Assembly: GCF_000974785.1 (NCBI RefSeq)
Contig: NZ_BBWV01000001.1
Coordinates: forward strand, 620,001-684,000
Direction of reading: 5' to 3'
Length of the DNA stretch: 64,000 nucleotides
Source of the DNA: Flavihumibacter petaseus NBRC 106054
GTDB lineage: Bacteria > Bacteroidota > Bacteroidia > Chitinophagales > Chitinophagaceae
The notes under the pieces were generated by a model. It was not told the DNA's origin, did not search any database, and was given only the letters and a program-made list of their open reading frames with translations. The stretch's first letter is position 1, and each line of letters opens with the position of its first letter. The position numbers and the translations under genes were made by a program. Shown one piece after another: positions 52,286 to 61,167 of this stretch.

Positions 52286-53301
52286 TGCAGCCGCAACAGC
52301 AAAATTTCAGGATACAGCGATGGGTGGTGATGCTGGCCTGCCTGCTTTTCGTTTTGAAAGTACTGGCCTGGATCCTCACCCGCTCTGTATCCATCCTGAC
52401 AGATGCACTCGAAAGCACGGTAAATGTGGTTTCGGGATTCGTTGGTCTGTATAGCCTCTATGTGGCTGCCAAGCCACGTGATACCGACCATCCCTATGGT
52501 CACGGTAAGGCAGAATTCCTTTCCGCTGCCGTTGAAGGCACCCTGATCATGATAGCGGGGCTCATCATCATCTATGAATCGATCTGGCATATTTTCAATC
52601 CCCAGCCCCTGCAGCAACTGGATTGGGGCATTGCGCTGATCTCCGTCACCGCCATTTTGAATTACGTGATGGGAGCTGTAGCCATCAGCAAGGGCAAAAA
52701 GAACCAATCACTTGCCCTTGAAGCAAGCGGCAGGCACCTGCAGACAGACACCTATACCACGCTGGGAATTTTACTGGGTATCGCCCTCATCAGGTTTACC
52801 GGTCAGCAACTGATCGACCCGATCATGGCCCTTTTGTTCAGCGTCATCATCCTTGTAACAGGATATAAGATTCTCCGCCGTTCCCTGGCCGGCATCATGG
52901 ATGAAGCTGACCTTGAATTGTTACAGGAAATGGTGAAAATGCTGAACCGGGAAAGACCACCGAACTGGACTGACCTGCATAACCTGCGGGTGATCAAATA
53001 CGGTAGCGTACTGCATATCGACTGTCACCTTACTGTGCCCTGGTACCTCAATGTACATGAAGCACACCGTGAGATCGATACCCTCAGCGCCCTCATCAAA
53101 AAGAATTTCGGAAACAGCATCGAACTGTTCGTGCATTCTGACGGCTGCATGCCATTCTCCTGCCCCATCTGCACGAAACAGGACTGCCCGGTAAGGCAGC
53201 ATCCTTTCCAGCACAGGGTGGAATGGACCGTCGAAAACATCTTATCGGATGCCAAACATCGCCTGGCCACAGCAACCGGGGTATTGGACAAAACCGCCTA
53301 A
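52285..53301 (+). CDS. Cation diffusion facilitator (CDF) metal efflux transporter
   Basis: 338 residues, six helices (WVVMLACLLFVLKVLAW, VVSGFVGLYSLYVAAKP, AAVEGTLIMIAGLIIIYESI, WGIALISVTAILNYVMGAVA, TTLGILLGIALIRF, IMALLFSVIILVTGYKILRR) and a C-terminal cytoplasmic domain. CDF signature LTDALESTVNVVSGFVGLYS, then HPYGHGKAEFLSA. A Cys-rich tail (CPICTKQDCPVRQH) is unusual for CDF and may bind zinc or other thiophilic metals. Overlaps sodB by 1 nt and precedes the dipeptidase gene by 23 nt. Confidence 0.92.
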   Translation: MQPQQQNFRIQRWVVMLACLLFVLKVLAWILTRSVSILTDALESTVNVVSGFVGLYSLYVAAKPRDTDHPYGHGKAEFLSAAVEGTLIMIAGLIIIYESIWHIFNPQPLQQLDWGIALISVTAILNYVMGAVAISKGKKNQSLALEASGRHLQTDTYTTLGILLGIALIRFTGQQLIDPIMALLFSVIILVTGYKILRRSLAGIMDEADLELLQEMVKMLNRERPPNWTDLHNLRVIKYGSVLHIDCHLTVPWYLNVHEAHREIDTLSALIKKNFGNSIELFVHSDGCMPFSCPICTKQDCPVRQHPFQHRVEWTVENILSDAKHRLATATGVLDKTA

Positions 53302-53324
53302 ATTCGCAGGGCAAACTACCGCAC

Positions 53325-54692
53325 ATGAAAGCATGGAAAGACTACCAGGAGCATAAAAAAGACCGTTTCCTCAATGAACTGATTGAACTCCTTAAGATAC
53401 CCAGTGTCAGCGCCAGGCGTGAACACCGGGAGGATATGGTCCGCTGTGCAGAAGCGGTAAAAGAAAGTTTGCTGGCCGCCGGTGCCGATAAAGCCACGAT
53501 CTATCCCACAGCCGGTCACCCGATTGTTTACGGTGAAAAGATTTCTGACCCATCCAAACCAACAGTGCTGGTTTATGGTCACTATGATGTGCAACCGCCC
53601 GATCCGCTGGACCTCTGGCATAGCGGCCCCTTCGATCCCGTAGTGAAAGACGGTAAGATTTTTGCCCGCGGTGCCTGTGACGATAAGGGACAATTCTACA
53701 TGCATGTGAAGGCTATGGAAACCATGATCCGCACCGATAGCCTGCCGACGAACATAAAATTTCTGATCGAGGGTGAGGAGGAAGTTGGTTCCCCCAATCT
53801 TGCGGAATTTGTAAAAGCCAATAAGGCACTGCTGGATGCCGATGTGATCCTGATCAGCGATACTGCCATGATCAGTCTTGATGAGCCCTCAATTGACATA
53901 GGTGTGCGCGGCCTTGCCTATATCGAAGTGGAAGTAACCGGTCCCAACCGCGATCTTCACAGTGGTGTTTATGGCGGAGCAGTAGCCAACCCCATCACCA
54001 TGCTGGCCCGTATGATCGCCAGCCTCCACGATGAGAACAACCGCATTACTATTCCCGGTTTTTATGATGATGTGGTGGAATCCGGCGCAGAAGAACGCAA
54101 GCTGATGGCTGAGGCTCCTTTCAATGAAAATGAGTATAAAAAGGAACTGGGCATTGATGCCGTTTGGGGAGAAAAGGGATATACTACCAACGAACGCACG
54201 GGAATCCGGCCGACCCTCGAGCTCAACGGGATCTGGGGCGGATATACCGGGGAAGGGGCAAAAACGGTATTGCCCTCCAAGGCTTTTGCCAAGATCTCCT
54301 GCCGCCTGGTACCTGACCAGGATTCTGAAAAGATCACCAGGATGCTGATCGATCACCTTTATAAGATTGCACCAGCCGGCGTAACCGTAAAAGCCGAGCT
54401 GCATCACGGTGGTGAACCCTATATGACGCCGATTGATTCAATCGGGTTCAAAGCTGCAGCCAAAGCCATTGAAGCGACTTTCGGAAAACAGCCCATCCCC
54501 GTCAGAGGCGGCGGCAGTATTCCAATTTGTGCGCTGTTCGAAAAAGAACTGGGACTCAAAATCATTTTCATGGGATTCGGACTGGACAGTGATAATCTCC
54601 ACTCGCCCAATGAGAAATTTGATTTGCAGAATTATTATAAAGGCATCGAAACGATTCCTTATTTCCACCAGTATTTCGCGGAAATGCAGTAA
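53325..54692 (+). CDS. M20-family dipeptidase
   Basis: 455 residues from MKAWKDYQEHKKDRFLNELI; the longer frame lies over the CDF gene. Metal-ligand motifs are intact: GHYDVQPPDPLDLWHSGPFD, ARGACDDKGQFYMHVKAM, EGEEEVGSPNLAEF, VILISDTAM, and the late His in SDNLHSPNEKFD. M20 peptidases of this type resemble eukaryotic CNDP-like cytosolic dipeptidases. No signal peptide, so cytoplasmic. Last gene of the LptF/G-sod-CDF-dipeptidase run. Confidence 0.93.
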   Translation: MKAWKDYQEHKKDRFLNELIELLKIPSVSARREHREDMVRCAEAVKESLLAAGADKATIYPTAGHPIVYGEKISDPSKPTVLVYGHYDVQPPDPLDLWHSGPFDPVVKDGKIFARGACDDKGQFYMHVKAMETMIRTDSLPTNIKFLIEGEEEVGSPNLAEFVKANKALLDADVILISDTAMISLDEPSIDIGVRGLAYIEVEVTGPNRDLHSGVYGGAVANPITMLARMIASLHDENNRITIPGFYDDVVESGAEERKLMAEAPFNENEYKKELGIDAVWGEKGYTTNERTGIRPTLELNGIWGGYTGEGAKTVLPSKAFAKISCRLVPDQDSEKITRMLIDHLYKIAPAGVTVKAELHHGGEPYMTPIDSIGFKAAAKAIEATFGKQPIPVRGGGSIPICALFEKELGLKIIFMGFGLDSDNLHSPNEKFDLQNYYKGIETIPYFHQYFAEMQ

Positions 54693-54700
54693 AGTCTGGC

Positions 54701-54721
54701 GTTTGGAGTTTGGGGTTTGGG
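54701..54721 (+). repeat. Tandem G-rich heptamer GTTTGGR x3
   Basis: Three direct heptamers; with the flanking GG runs, a two-tier G-quadruplex is possible on the plus strand. Confidence 0.7.
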
Positions 54722-54917
54722 GTTACCATGCCTACCAACTTTCACCGGCAAACTGGCAGCAGACCTACACCAATCCTTCAGCGGTCCCACAGCAAAGGGG
54801 TGTGTTTGCTGGGGGATGGGTGTAGTTCGGCTGTAGGACGGGTGTATTTCGGGTGTTGGCTGGCCAGGCAGATACAGTCAGGCGCTGCTCATTCCAGGCA
54901 TGTACTGCCGGATGCCG

Positions 54918-54925
54918 TATTTTTG
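54918..54925 (+). promoter_or_regulatory. Candidate -7 box TATTTTTG
   Basis: Matches TAnnTTTG, 14 nt before the ATG at 54940. No TTG at the canonical distance. Confidence 0.45.
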
Positions 54926-54939
54926 CTAACGCATTGAAT

Positions 54940-55347
54940 ATGAAAGAAAAGCTCCGAATCGATAAATATCTCTGGTGCATCCGCATCTTCAAAACGCGCA
55001 GCCTGGCCGCTGATGCCATCGACCGCGGCAGGGTGAAACTGAACGGTGACACTGTGAAGGCATCCCGGGCTGTAGTCATCAATGACGAATATGATATCCG
55101 TACTGAAAGCAGGCGGTGGATCATTCGCGTTAAGGGCCTGCTCGACCACCGCGTACAGTATACAGAGGCCATTACTTATTATGACGACCTGACCCCCATC
55201 GAAGAAAAAGATAAGGCTGCATACCAGGCCTTTAGCTTCAATACAGGGAAACGCCAGAGCAAGGTCGGAAGACCCACCAAAAAACAGCGCAGAGACCTGG
55301 AAGATTTCACCGACGAACCAGGCCTGCACCCGGAAGGAACGGAGTGA
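54940..55347 (+). CDS. S4-domain RNA-binding protein (HslR/Hsp15-like)
   Basis: 135 residues from MKEKLRIDKYLWCIRIFKTR; the earlier frame is not used. S4 domain (RIDKYLWCIRIFKTRSLAAD, then AIDRGRVKLNGDTVKASRAV) followed by a Lys/Arg-rich tail ending PTKKQRRDLEDFTDEPG. Resembles Hsp15, which rescues stalled 50S subunits carrying peptidyl-tRNA. Likely cytoplasmic and ribosome-associated. Confidence 0.88.
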   Translation: MKEKLRIDKYLWCIRIFKTRSLAADAIDRGRVKLNGDTVKASRAVVINDEYDIRTESRRWIIRVKGLLDHRVQYTEAITYYDDLTPIEEKDKAAYQAFSFNTGKRQSKVGRPTKKQRRDLEDFTDEPGLHPEGTE

Positions 55348-55653
55348 TCACCAGTGTCTGCGTATTTTCTGCAACTCCGGTTACTCCTTTCGTAGATCTC
55401 TGCCCTGCAACACGCGTATGTTCCCCATTCACGATGATGCACATACGAACACGCGCTGGTAGAACTACGAATTCTCTGCACTTTATAGCGGTTTTCGGGT
55501 ACTAATACCTACGGAAAATCTCCCATTCATCGAAAAAACCCCATACCTGCTTGTAATTTCCGAATCCTGTGTCAATCTTTGTATTCAGATCGATACCTAT
55601 GAAACGAACAATACCTATGAGGAATAAAAACTTCCTTACCCATTGTTGAAAAA
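55348..55653. other. Intergenic region with repeats upstream of the sorting-domain protein
   Basis: 306 nt with no supported gene. Inverted repeat CGTATGT (55415-55421) / ACATACG (55441-55447) is flanked by direct copies of AACACGCG (55409 and 55448). The 10-bp direct repeat ATACCTATGA occurs at 55593-55602 and 55611-55620, and AATCTTTG (near 55575) is a one-mismatch -7 box. These may form the promoter region of the gene at 55654. Confidence 0.6.
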
Positions 55654-56952
55654 ATGAAAACGTACCCAAAATTCTCCAGCCAGTCTATGGTAAACCTGAT
55701 CAGCCTGCTGATCCTGTTGCTGGTGATTTTTTCTCTCAGTAAAGCTTCTGCCCAGAATAACAATATCAGCTTTACCAACTACAAACTCATTTCCGGCGCA
55801 GCCGGTCAGAAAGGTGCCACATACCGCTTCTCTGCTGTTACCAAAGATCATTACGGAAAAGCTGCAGCAGACTGCATTGTAAAGATCGAAAGCGTTTCTC
55901 CCGGAGTTAACCTGAAACAACTTACGCATGATGCTTCCGGCAACATTACCTCTTTCCAGCCGGTTGTTGAATATCTCGATATCAACGGTCCTTCCTGGAT
56001 CGAATTCAGCTTCACCTTCGTTCCCCATAACAATACACAGCTCAGCCTGCACCACCTGGACGAGATCACCACTTCCGTGAGTGGTCTCAACAACTACGGT
56101 ATTGCACAGGAATTTGCTGAATGCAATCTTGGCCCCAACAGCAAAGTGGTGTATGACAATGAGATCACCAACCTGATGATCTCAGCTACAGGAACCGGGT
56201 TCCGTGCTGAAAACAAATTCGGTTCAAAACAGAGCAACAGGAATATTGAAAAGCTGAGCATTATTAATCAGCACGTTGCCGAGATCCGCATCAAAATCGG
56301 TATCAACCGTAACAACAATAACTGGGGTGGTACCAGTACTTACAAGATCGAACTGAAAGATGCCAATCCTGATATGGCGACAGTTTATATGCCGGATATC
56401 GTTGGATTCCAGGCAAGAATGCAGCAGGAGCAGGTGCAACTCGCCTGGAGTTCACCGAACCTTAACCGCATCCAGGATATCGTGATCGAGAAAAGTGTAG
56501 ACGGAGAGATCTTCCGTGAGGTTGGGCGCTTCAACAAAGCCAACATGGAAAAAAGCGGCCTGTTCCAGTTCAATGATGATGCCCGCAACGCTTCAACCAT
56601 GGGTGCAGTATTTTACCGCCTCCGTACCCGCAGCATGGAGGGTGAGATCCAGTATTCTTCAGTTAAGATGATCGCACTGAATAAGAAAGATGCTTTCGTA
56701 AAAACTGAAATGAGTATCGATCCGGTTACTGGTGCATCTGTTCTGCTAACGCCTATTTCCTGGCAGCAGAAAGAAATCTTCGCTGAAGTATTCAATGCCC
56801 ATGGTGAACTGGTGAAGAAAGTATCTGATCCCAAAGCCCTCCCCCAGATGTCTCTCGACATGAAAGAACTTGCAGCCGGAGCTTATGTAGTACGATTCAC
56901 TTGTGGCAAGCAATATTCCACACAGTATATTATTCATGGTGAAAGCCTTTGA
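55654..56952 (+). CDS. Secreted protein with type IX-like C-terminal sorting domain
   Basis: 432 residues. Signal peptide (LISLLILLLVIFSLSKASAQ) at the N-terminus, a beta-rich body (VNLKQLTHDASGNITSFQPV, EIRIKIGINRNNNNWGGTST), a fibronectin-III-like segment (QVQLAWSSPNLNRIQDIVIE, KSVDGEIFREVGRFNK) and a C-terminal domain whose end (DMKELAAGAYVVRFTCGKQY, then STQYIIHGESL) matches type A T9SS sorting domains. It should be secreted through the type IX system and held on the surface. Function of the body unknown; an adhesin-like role is a guess. Confidence 0.75.
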   Translation: MKTYPKFSSQSMVNLISLLILLLVIFSLSKASAQNNNISFTNYKLISGAAGQKGATYRFSAVTKDHYGKAAADCIVKIESVSPGVNLKQLTHDASGNITSFQPVVEYLDINGPSWIEFSFTFVPHNNTQLSLHHLDEITTSVSGLNNYGIAQEFAECNLGPNSKVVYDNEITNLMISATGTGFRAENKFGSKQSNRNIEKLSIINQHVAEIRIKIGINRNNNNWGGTSTYKIELKDANPDMATVYMPDIVGFQARMQQEQVQLAWSSPNLNRIQDIVIEKSVDGEIFREVGRFNKANMEKSGLFQFNDDARNASTMGAVFYRLRTRSMEGEIQYSSVKMIALNKKDAFVKTEMSIDPVTGASVLLTPISWQQKEIFAEVFNAHGELVKKVSDPKALPQMSLDMKELAAGAYVVRFTCGKQYSTQYIIHGESL

Positions 56953-56984
56953 TGCATAAACGATTTCCGTTCATTTAGCCAGTG

Positions 56985-57015
56985 AAAAAAGCCGGTTGCA
57001 AATGCAACCGGCTTT
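56985..57015. terminator. Bidirectional intrinsic terminator
   Basis: 13-bp perfect stem with a 2-nt loop (AAAGCCGGTTGCA at 56988-57000, TGCAACCGGCTTT at 57003-57015), with A/T tracts on both sides. It separates the sorting-domain gene (+) from the LacI gene (-), whose stop codon sits inside it. Confidence 0.85.
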
Positions 57016-58045
57016 ATCTTTTCGAGCTTGATTCCCGGCAGATCAACGCCGGTTCCAGCACCATTTTTTTGGGTTGGGTCAGCCAGGTACCGCCTTTTCT
57101 TTGTCCCTCAAAAAACATCTTTGCCGCTTCTTCTCCCATCTTCACTGTCTGCTGGTTGACTGTGCTGAGCGAAGGTGTCAGAAATTCCCCGAATGCCTCA
57201 TTGGCGAAACCAATGATGGCAATATCATCCGGGATCACCTTGCCAGCCTGTTTGATTGCCTGGATGGCACCAAGGGCTGTAAAATCTTCCACCGCAAACA
57301 CTGCATCCGGTGGCTGGCGTAAGGCCAGCAGCTGTTTCATACACTCGCGTCCTGAATCTATACTCACCTTTCCATATACAATCAGGTCATCATTCAGCGG
57401 AATATTGTGAACATTCAGGGCATCGATATATCCTTTCAAACGTTGGTTGAAAATGCTTACGTGTTGTTGTCCGCCGATATGGGCGATCCTGCGGCACCCC
57501 TGGCTGATCAGGTGTTTGGTTGCTTCGAAAGCACCGGCATAATCGTCAACCACTACTGACGACACACCCAGCTGATCATTTGCCCGGTCGAACAGGATCA
57601 GGGGTATACCCCGCCTTTTCAGTTCCTGGTAATGGTCAAGGTTGATCGTTTCCTTTGAAATAGACGCCAGTACGGCATCCACCTGTGACTGCAGGAAGGT
57701 CTGAACACCTTTCTTCTCGTATTCGAACAATTCATTGGTCTGATAGATCAGTACGTTGTAATTGTTTTCATTGGCCACTTTTTCAATACCATGCACTACC
57801 GATCCGAAAAAGCTGATCTCTGCGCTGGGAATGATCACACCGATGATATTCGACTTGCCCAGCCGCAGTGATGAAGCGATCTTGTTTGGCTGGTAGTTAA
57901 GCCGGAGTGCGGTCTCTTTCACACGCAGTTTGGTCTCCTCCTTGATGCCGGGATGATTGTTCAGGGCACGGCTCACCGTTGCCGGCGTGATCTTCAACGC
58001 CCGCGCGATATCGGCAATCGTCACTTTTGAAATGATATCACTCAT
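57014..58045 (-). CDS. LacI-family transcriptional regulator
   Basis: 343 residues. N-terminal HTH (VTIADIARALKITPATVSRA, then LNNHPGIKEETKLRVKETAL) and a periplasmic-binding-protein-like ligand domain (NIIGVIIPSAEISFFGSVVH, AVLASISKETINLDHYQELK, PDAVFAVEDFTALGAIQAIK). It should repress or activate the arabinan-degradation operon in response to a sugar. It is the last gene of that operon; its ATG overlaps the preceding gene by 8 nt. Confidence 0.93.
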   Translation of the reverse strand: MSDIISKVTIADIARALKITPATVSRALNNHPGIKEETKLRVKETALRLNYQPNKIASSLRLGKSNIIGVIIPSAEISFFGSVVHGIEKVANENNYNVLIYQTNELFEYEKKGVQTFLQSQVDAVLASISKETINLDHYQELKRRGIPLILFDRANDQLGVSSVVVDDYAGAFEATKHLISQGCRRIAHIGGQQHVSIFNQRLKGYIDALNVHNIPLNDDLIVYGKVSIDSGRECMKQLLALRQPPDAVFAVEDFTALGAIQAIKQAGKVIPDDIAIIGFANEAFGEFLTPSLSTVNQQTVKMGEEAAKMFFEGQRKGGTWLTQPKKMVLEPALICRESSSKR

Positions 58046-58700
58046 TGATTTGCTTGACCAGGTTCAGGAGATCTTCCTCCTTATTGAATGACAGCTTCTT
58101 CTCTTTAACTGCTTTGTCTATCTCAGCTTTCTTATCAGCATACACTTTACCCAGCTGGCTGAAACTGCTCACCTTCTCCCACCGTCCCTTCCGGAAGCCC
58201 CAATAAGCTTTGCCGGACTTTACAGTGACCCCATCCGGCAGTTTGAGTCCGTAGGCAGATCCGTTCTGCATCATCGACCTCAGCGGTGATGAGGCACTGA
58301 CATTCGATGACAAATTGTACCCGACATTGTTGCCTTCTTCTATCAATGAACAGGTATGTTCCACTGCCAGCGGGTAGTTGCCTTTCACCAGCAATTCCAG
58401 GTATAGCTTCTCGCGCGGAATAAACGTGCGCCCGCTGATGAAAACTGAATCCACCTTTTCCGGTTCAGCTATTGCGAGATAACGGGAGTTTCCGGCATCA
58501 AAGATCATCTCGCCGGTCAGCGCGTTATAATTCAGGCTGGCTGTAGTTTCCGAACCATTTTTCTGCAACACCTTGCCGGGCTGGAACGCAGGCAATACGT
58601 AGTGTGACACGGTTTGTGCCGGTGCATCAATCTGCGCACGGGCACTTGCGAGTAACAGCAGGAGTCCTGTCAGTAAAGGCAAAGCTTTTTTGCAGGTCAT
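58038..58700 (-). CDS. Exported hypothetical protein of the arabinose operon
   Basis: 220 residues with a signal peptide (MTCKKALPLLTGLLLLLASA). Mature region is beta-strand then helical, ending in a charged helix (DKKAEIDKAVKEKKLSFNKE). I do not recognise the family. It is coupled at both ends: its start overlaps the DUF4965 stop (ATGA) and its stop overlaps the lacI start. Periplasmic location is inferred. Confidence 0.65.
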   Translation of the reverse strand: MTCKKALPLLTGLLLLLASARAQIDAPAQTVSHYVLPAFQPGKVLQKNGSETTASLNYNALTGEMIFDAGNSRYLAIAEPEKVDSVFISGRTFIPREKLYLELLVKGNYPLAVEHTCSLIEEGNNVGYNLSSNVSASSPLRSMMQNGSAYGLKLPDGVTVKSGKAYWGFRKGRWEKVSSFSQLGKVYADKKAEIDKAVKEKKLSFNKEEDLLNLVKQINE

Positions 58701-61156
58701 TTTTTAAGTTTTGCTTCAAGCATTTTGATAAAATACCCCCCTACCACGGAACGTGCCTGAAATCCAACCATTTTGCCATCTGTTGTCTCGTGCCAGTCAC
58801 TCAGGGGGACCCTGCTCGGCGTCTCTGTGGCAAACCGGTATACCGGCTGAATGAGGGCATCGAATTTCGCACGATCATCAGTCAGTGCAGACGTCCAAAG
58901 GATCCAGTCGGACTTGGTGTACGTTCTTCTGCTGTCAAGCGGAAGACCGAATCCATTCTGCCTGGTGAGATAATAGTCAATTTCTTTCTGGTATACTGTT
59001 GCCGGGAAAAGGTTAGTGCCGAGCAGCTTGTCCCAAACCAGGTTGTATTTCTGACTCCAGGTGCCTTTGCCTTCAAAGGTGAGCGAATAGTGATCACCGT
59101 CATCTGCCAGTTCCATCCATTTCTTTACCATCCCTGCGGCAAGTGCCTGATATTTTTCCGCTACATCTTTTTTACCCAGTTGTGCAGCCATTTGCGCATA
59201 CCCACCAAGCGCTACGATCGCTTTTACAGACAGGTTGGCATTCCTTGCAAGGTGACCGGCAAAATCATCCGTACAAAGCTGGTTGGCCGGATCAAAACCC
59301 TCTTTGGACAGGTAATCCGCCCAGACACTTAACGTGTTCCAGTGTTTGGCGGCATAGGCAGTATTTTTTTCCACTTTGGTAATTGCCGCTGCAAGGATGA
59401 GCATGTTACCACTCTCTTCCACGGGCATGTCTTCTCCGTAAGTCTGCCCGTTGGCCAGCGGATAAGTGCCGAGATCATGCGCCGCAAAGGGCTTTTTCCA
59501 TTTGCCGCTCTCGCTGTAGTAGAAAATGCCGTTCATCATTCCTTTAAGCAGGTCGGGATTGTACACGAGGTACATAGGCGCGGAAGGATAAGTGATGTCA
59601 ACAGTATTGATGGAGCCGTTGCTGAAATTCTCTTTGGAAAGGAACAAGAGATCTCCCTGCGGGCTTTTCACCAGTTTATGCGCAGCGACGCTCTGCCGAT
59701 ACGCGAGTTCACATAGGCGGGCATAGTTTTCACCACCGGCCTTTACTGCGTCATCGCGCATCTTCTTGTTAAATGCGACACATTTTGCGATAACGCTGCT
59801 ATAGGAAGTGTGGGCTGCTGCCAGTTGTGCTTCCATAGTGGCATTGGGTCCTTTTTTCCACCACGGTTTAAGATTGGTGCCAAAATACTGAATGGATTCC
59901 AGGTCATCGTAACCCAGCATCACCACCTGTTGTCTGGCTGCGAAGCCCACCTTCCCCCAATCCCAGCTGGTGTTTAGTAACAGGTGTTTCCCTTTTGCAA
60001 CGGAAGACCCCGCACCGAAGAAAGCCTTGCTGCCCTGCATGTCTTCGGATATATTCTGTTTCAGGTTGATCGCCGGGTTCGCGGCTGCAGCCACATATAC
60101 ATATCCCCAGTCTATCCTGACATCATCTCCTTTTTTCTTCAGGATCGGCTGTTCAACCGTTCCGGCTTTCAGGATCTGAAGGCCGCCTGACTTGTAGGAA
60201 GTTGCCGACACTTCCTGTACCGGCAGATTTACCGCAAGATCAGTACTTACGCCGAGGTATAGCTGCACGCTGTGATCTGCGCCATCTGTCGATTTCACAC
60301 TTGTTGCAAGATAAGTCACCGGGCGTGCCAGCAGATCCAGGTTGTTGAGCAACAACGGTGATGTAAAGGTTGCTTCCAATGCAATACCACCACAGGTGAA
60401 TTTGTATTTTGTCTGCGTGGCATTCAATGACACCGACTCCTGTTGTGCGACAAGGATCTCCGGGTCTGCCGGATCTTTTACTTCATCCACCAGGCCAGCG
60501 TCCAGCCAGGCACCGCCCCCTGTGTTGGTCACGTGAACGGCCAGCAGGTTTTCTCCGGTTTTAAGTTTTGATAATACAGTTCCGGAAAGCGGGAGATACG
60601 TGAATTTTCCTGCAAAACCCTTGTAGGCATAAGCCAGTTCACCATTGATAAAAACTTCCACATCATCATCGTGCTGCAGCTTCAGCAGCAACTTTGAAAA
60701 AGTCAGGTCATTGATCGTCACTTTCCTTCTTGTCCATATATCGCGGGATCTCCAGATGGTTTTGCAGATGCCCTCATTGTCGCCAAACGGCGCCTGTCCC
60801 TTCTTCCAGGACGCATCATCAAAGCCAGGCTTCATCCAATCGGCTGAAGGCGCTGTTTCGGTATAACTGGCCGTATAATTCAATTCATCACCGGCCGGAA
60901 CTATGGTATTGTATCGTTTTTCCTTTTCGCCCATGAACCGGTATATTTTTCCATCTACTCGAAGCAGTCCCAGCAGCGACTGGCTTGTCCCGGTCCAGTG
61001 GCGGGTGGGCGACGCTGCAAGTTCATCGGTGGCCGACCAGATACTGAAATAAGGATCATGCGTAATAAGCGGATAGGCCGGCGCACGGAATTCCTGGGCT
61101 CCGGCAAAAAGTGAAGCCGCTAAAAGACCAGCTGCAGCAAATATTTTCTTCATCAT
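58697..61156 (-). CDS. DUF4964/DUF5127/DUF4965/DUF1793 (glutaminase A-like) protein
   Basis: 819 residues, signal peptide MMKKIFAAAGLLAASLFAGA. DUF4964 start (PAYPLITHDPYFSIWSATDE) is followed at residues about 100-205 by an inserted jelly-roll-like segment (SADWMKPGFDDASWKKGQAP, DDDVEVFINGELAYAYKGFA), then DUF5127 (GIALEATFTSPLLLNNLDLL), DUF4965 (LAYRQSVAAHKLVKSPQGDL, NTVDITYPSAPMYLVYNPDL) and a C-terminal DUF1793 helical domain (LGTNLFPATVYQKEIDYYLT). Related to fungal glutaminase A; in Bacteroidota these occur in polysaccharide loci. Activity unproven. Confidence 0.85.
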   Translation of the reverse strand: MMKKIFAAAGLLAASLFAGAQEFRAPAYPLITHDPYFSIWSATDELAASPTRHWTGTSQSLLGLLRVDGKIYRFMGEKEKRYNTIVPAGDELNYTASYTETAPSADWMKPGFDDASWKKGQAPFGDNEGICKTIWRSRDIWTRRKVTINDLTFSKLLLKLQHDDDVEVFINGELAYAYKGFAGKFTYLPLSGTVLSKLKTGENLLAVHVTNTGGGAWLDAGLVDEVKDPADPEILVAQQESVSLNATQTKYKFTCGGIALEATFTSPLLLNNLDLLARPVTYLATSVKSTDGADHSVQLYLGVSTDLAVNLPVQEVSATSYKSGGLQILKAGTVEQPILKKKGDDVRIDWGYVYVAAAANPAINLKQNISEDMQGSKAFFGAGSSVAKGKHLLLNTSWDWGKVGFAARQQVVMLGYDDLESIQYFGTNLKPWWKKGPNATMEAQLAAAHTSYSSVIAKCVAFNKKMRDDAVKAGGENYARLCELAYRQSVAAHKLVKSPQGDLLFLSKENFSNGSINTVDITYPSAPMYLVYNPDLLKGMMNGIFYYSESGKWKKPFAAHDLGTYPLANGQTYGEDMPVEESGNMLILAAAITKVEKNTAYAAKHWNTLSVWADYLSKEGFDPANQLCTDDFAGHLARNANLSVKAIVALGGYAQMAAQLGKKDVAEKYQALAAGMVKKWMELADDGDHYSLTFEGKGTWSQKYNLVWDKLLGTNLFPATVYQKEIDYYLTRQNGFGLPLDSRRTYTKSDWILWTSALTDDRAKFDALIQPVYRFATETPSRVPLSDWHETTDGKMVGFQARSVVGGYFIKMLEAKLKK

Positions 61157-61167
61157 CAGTTATTTAA

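Larger units (their letters stand above)
54693..54939. other. Gap with G-rich heptamer repeat
   Basis: Between the dipeptidase gene and the S4 gene. Three 7-nt repeats GTTTGGA, GTTTGGG, GTTTGGG lie at 54701-54721, within a G-rich tract with several GG runs (54698-54722). A TATTTTTG box near 54918 serves the S4 gene. No coding sequence is supported. Confidence 0.6.
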
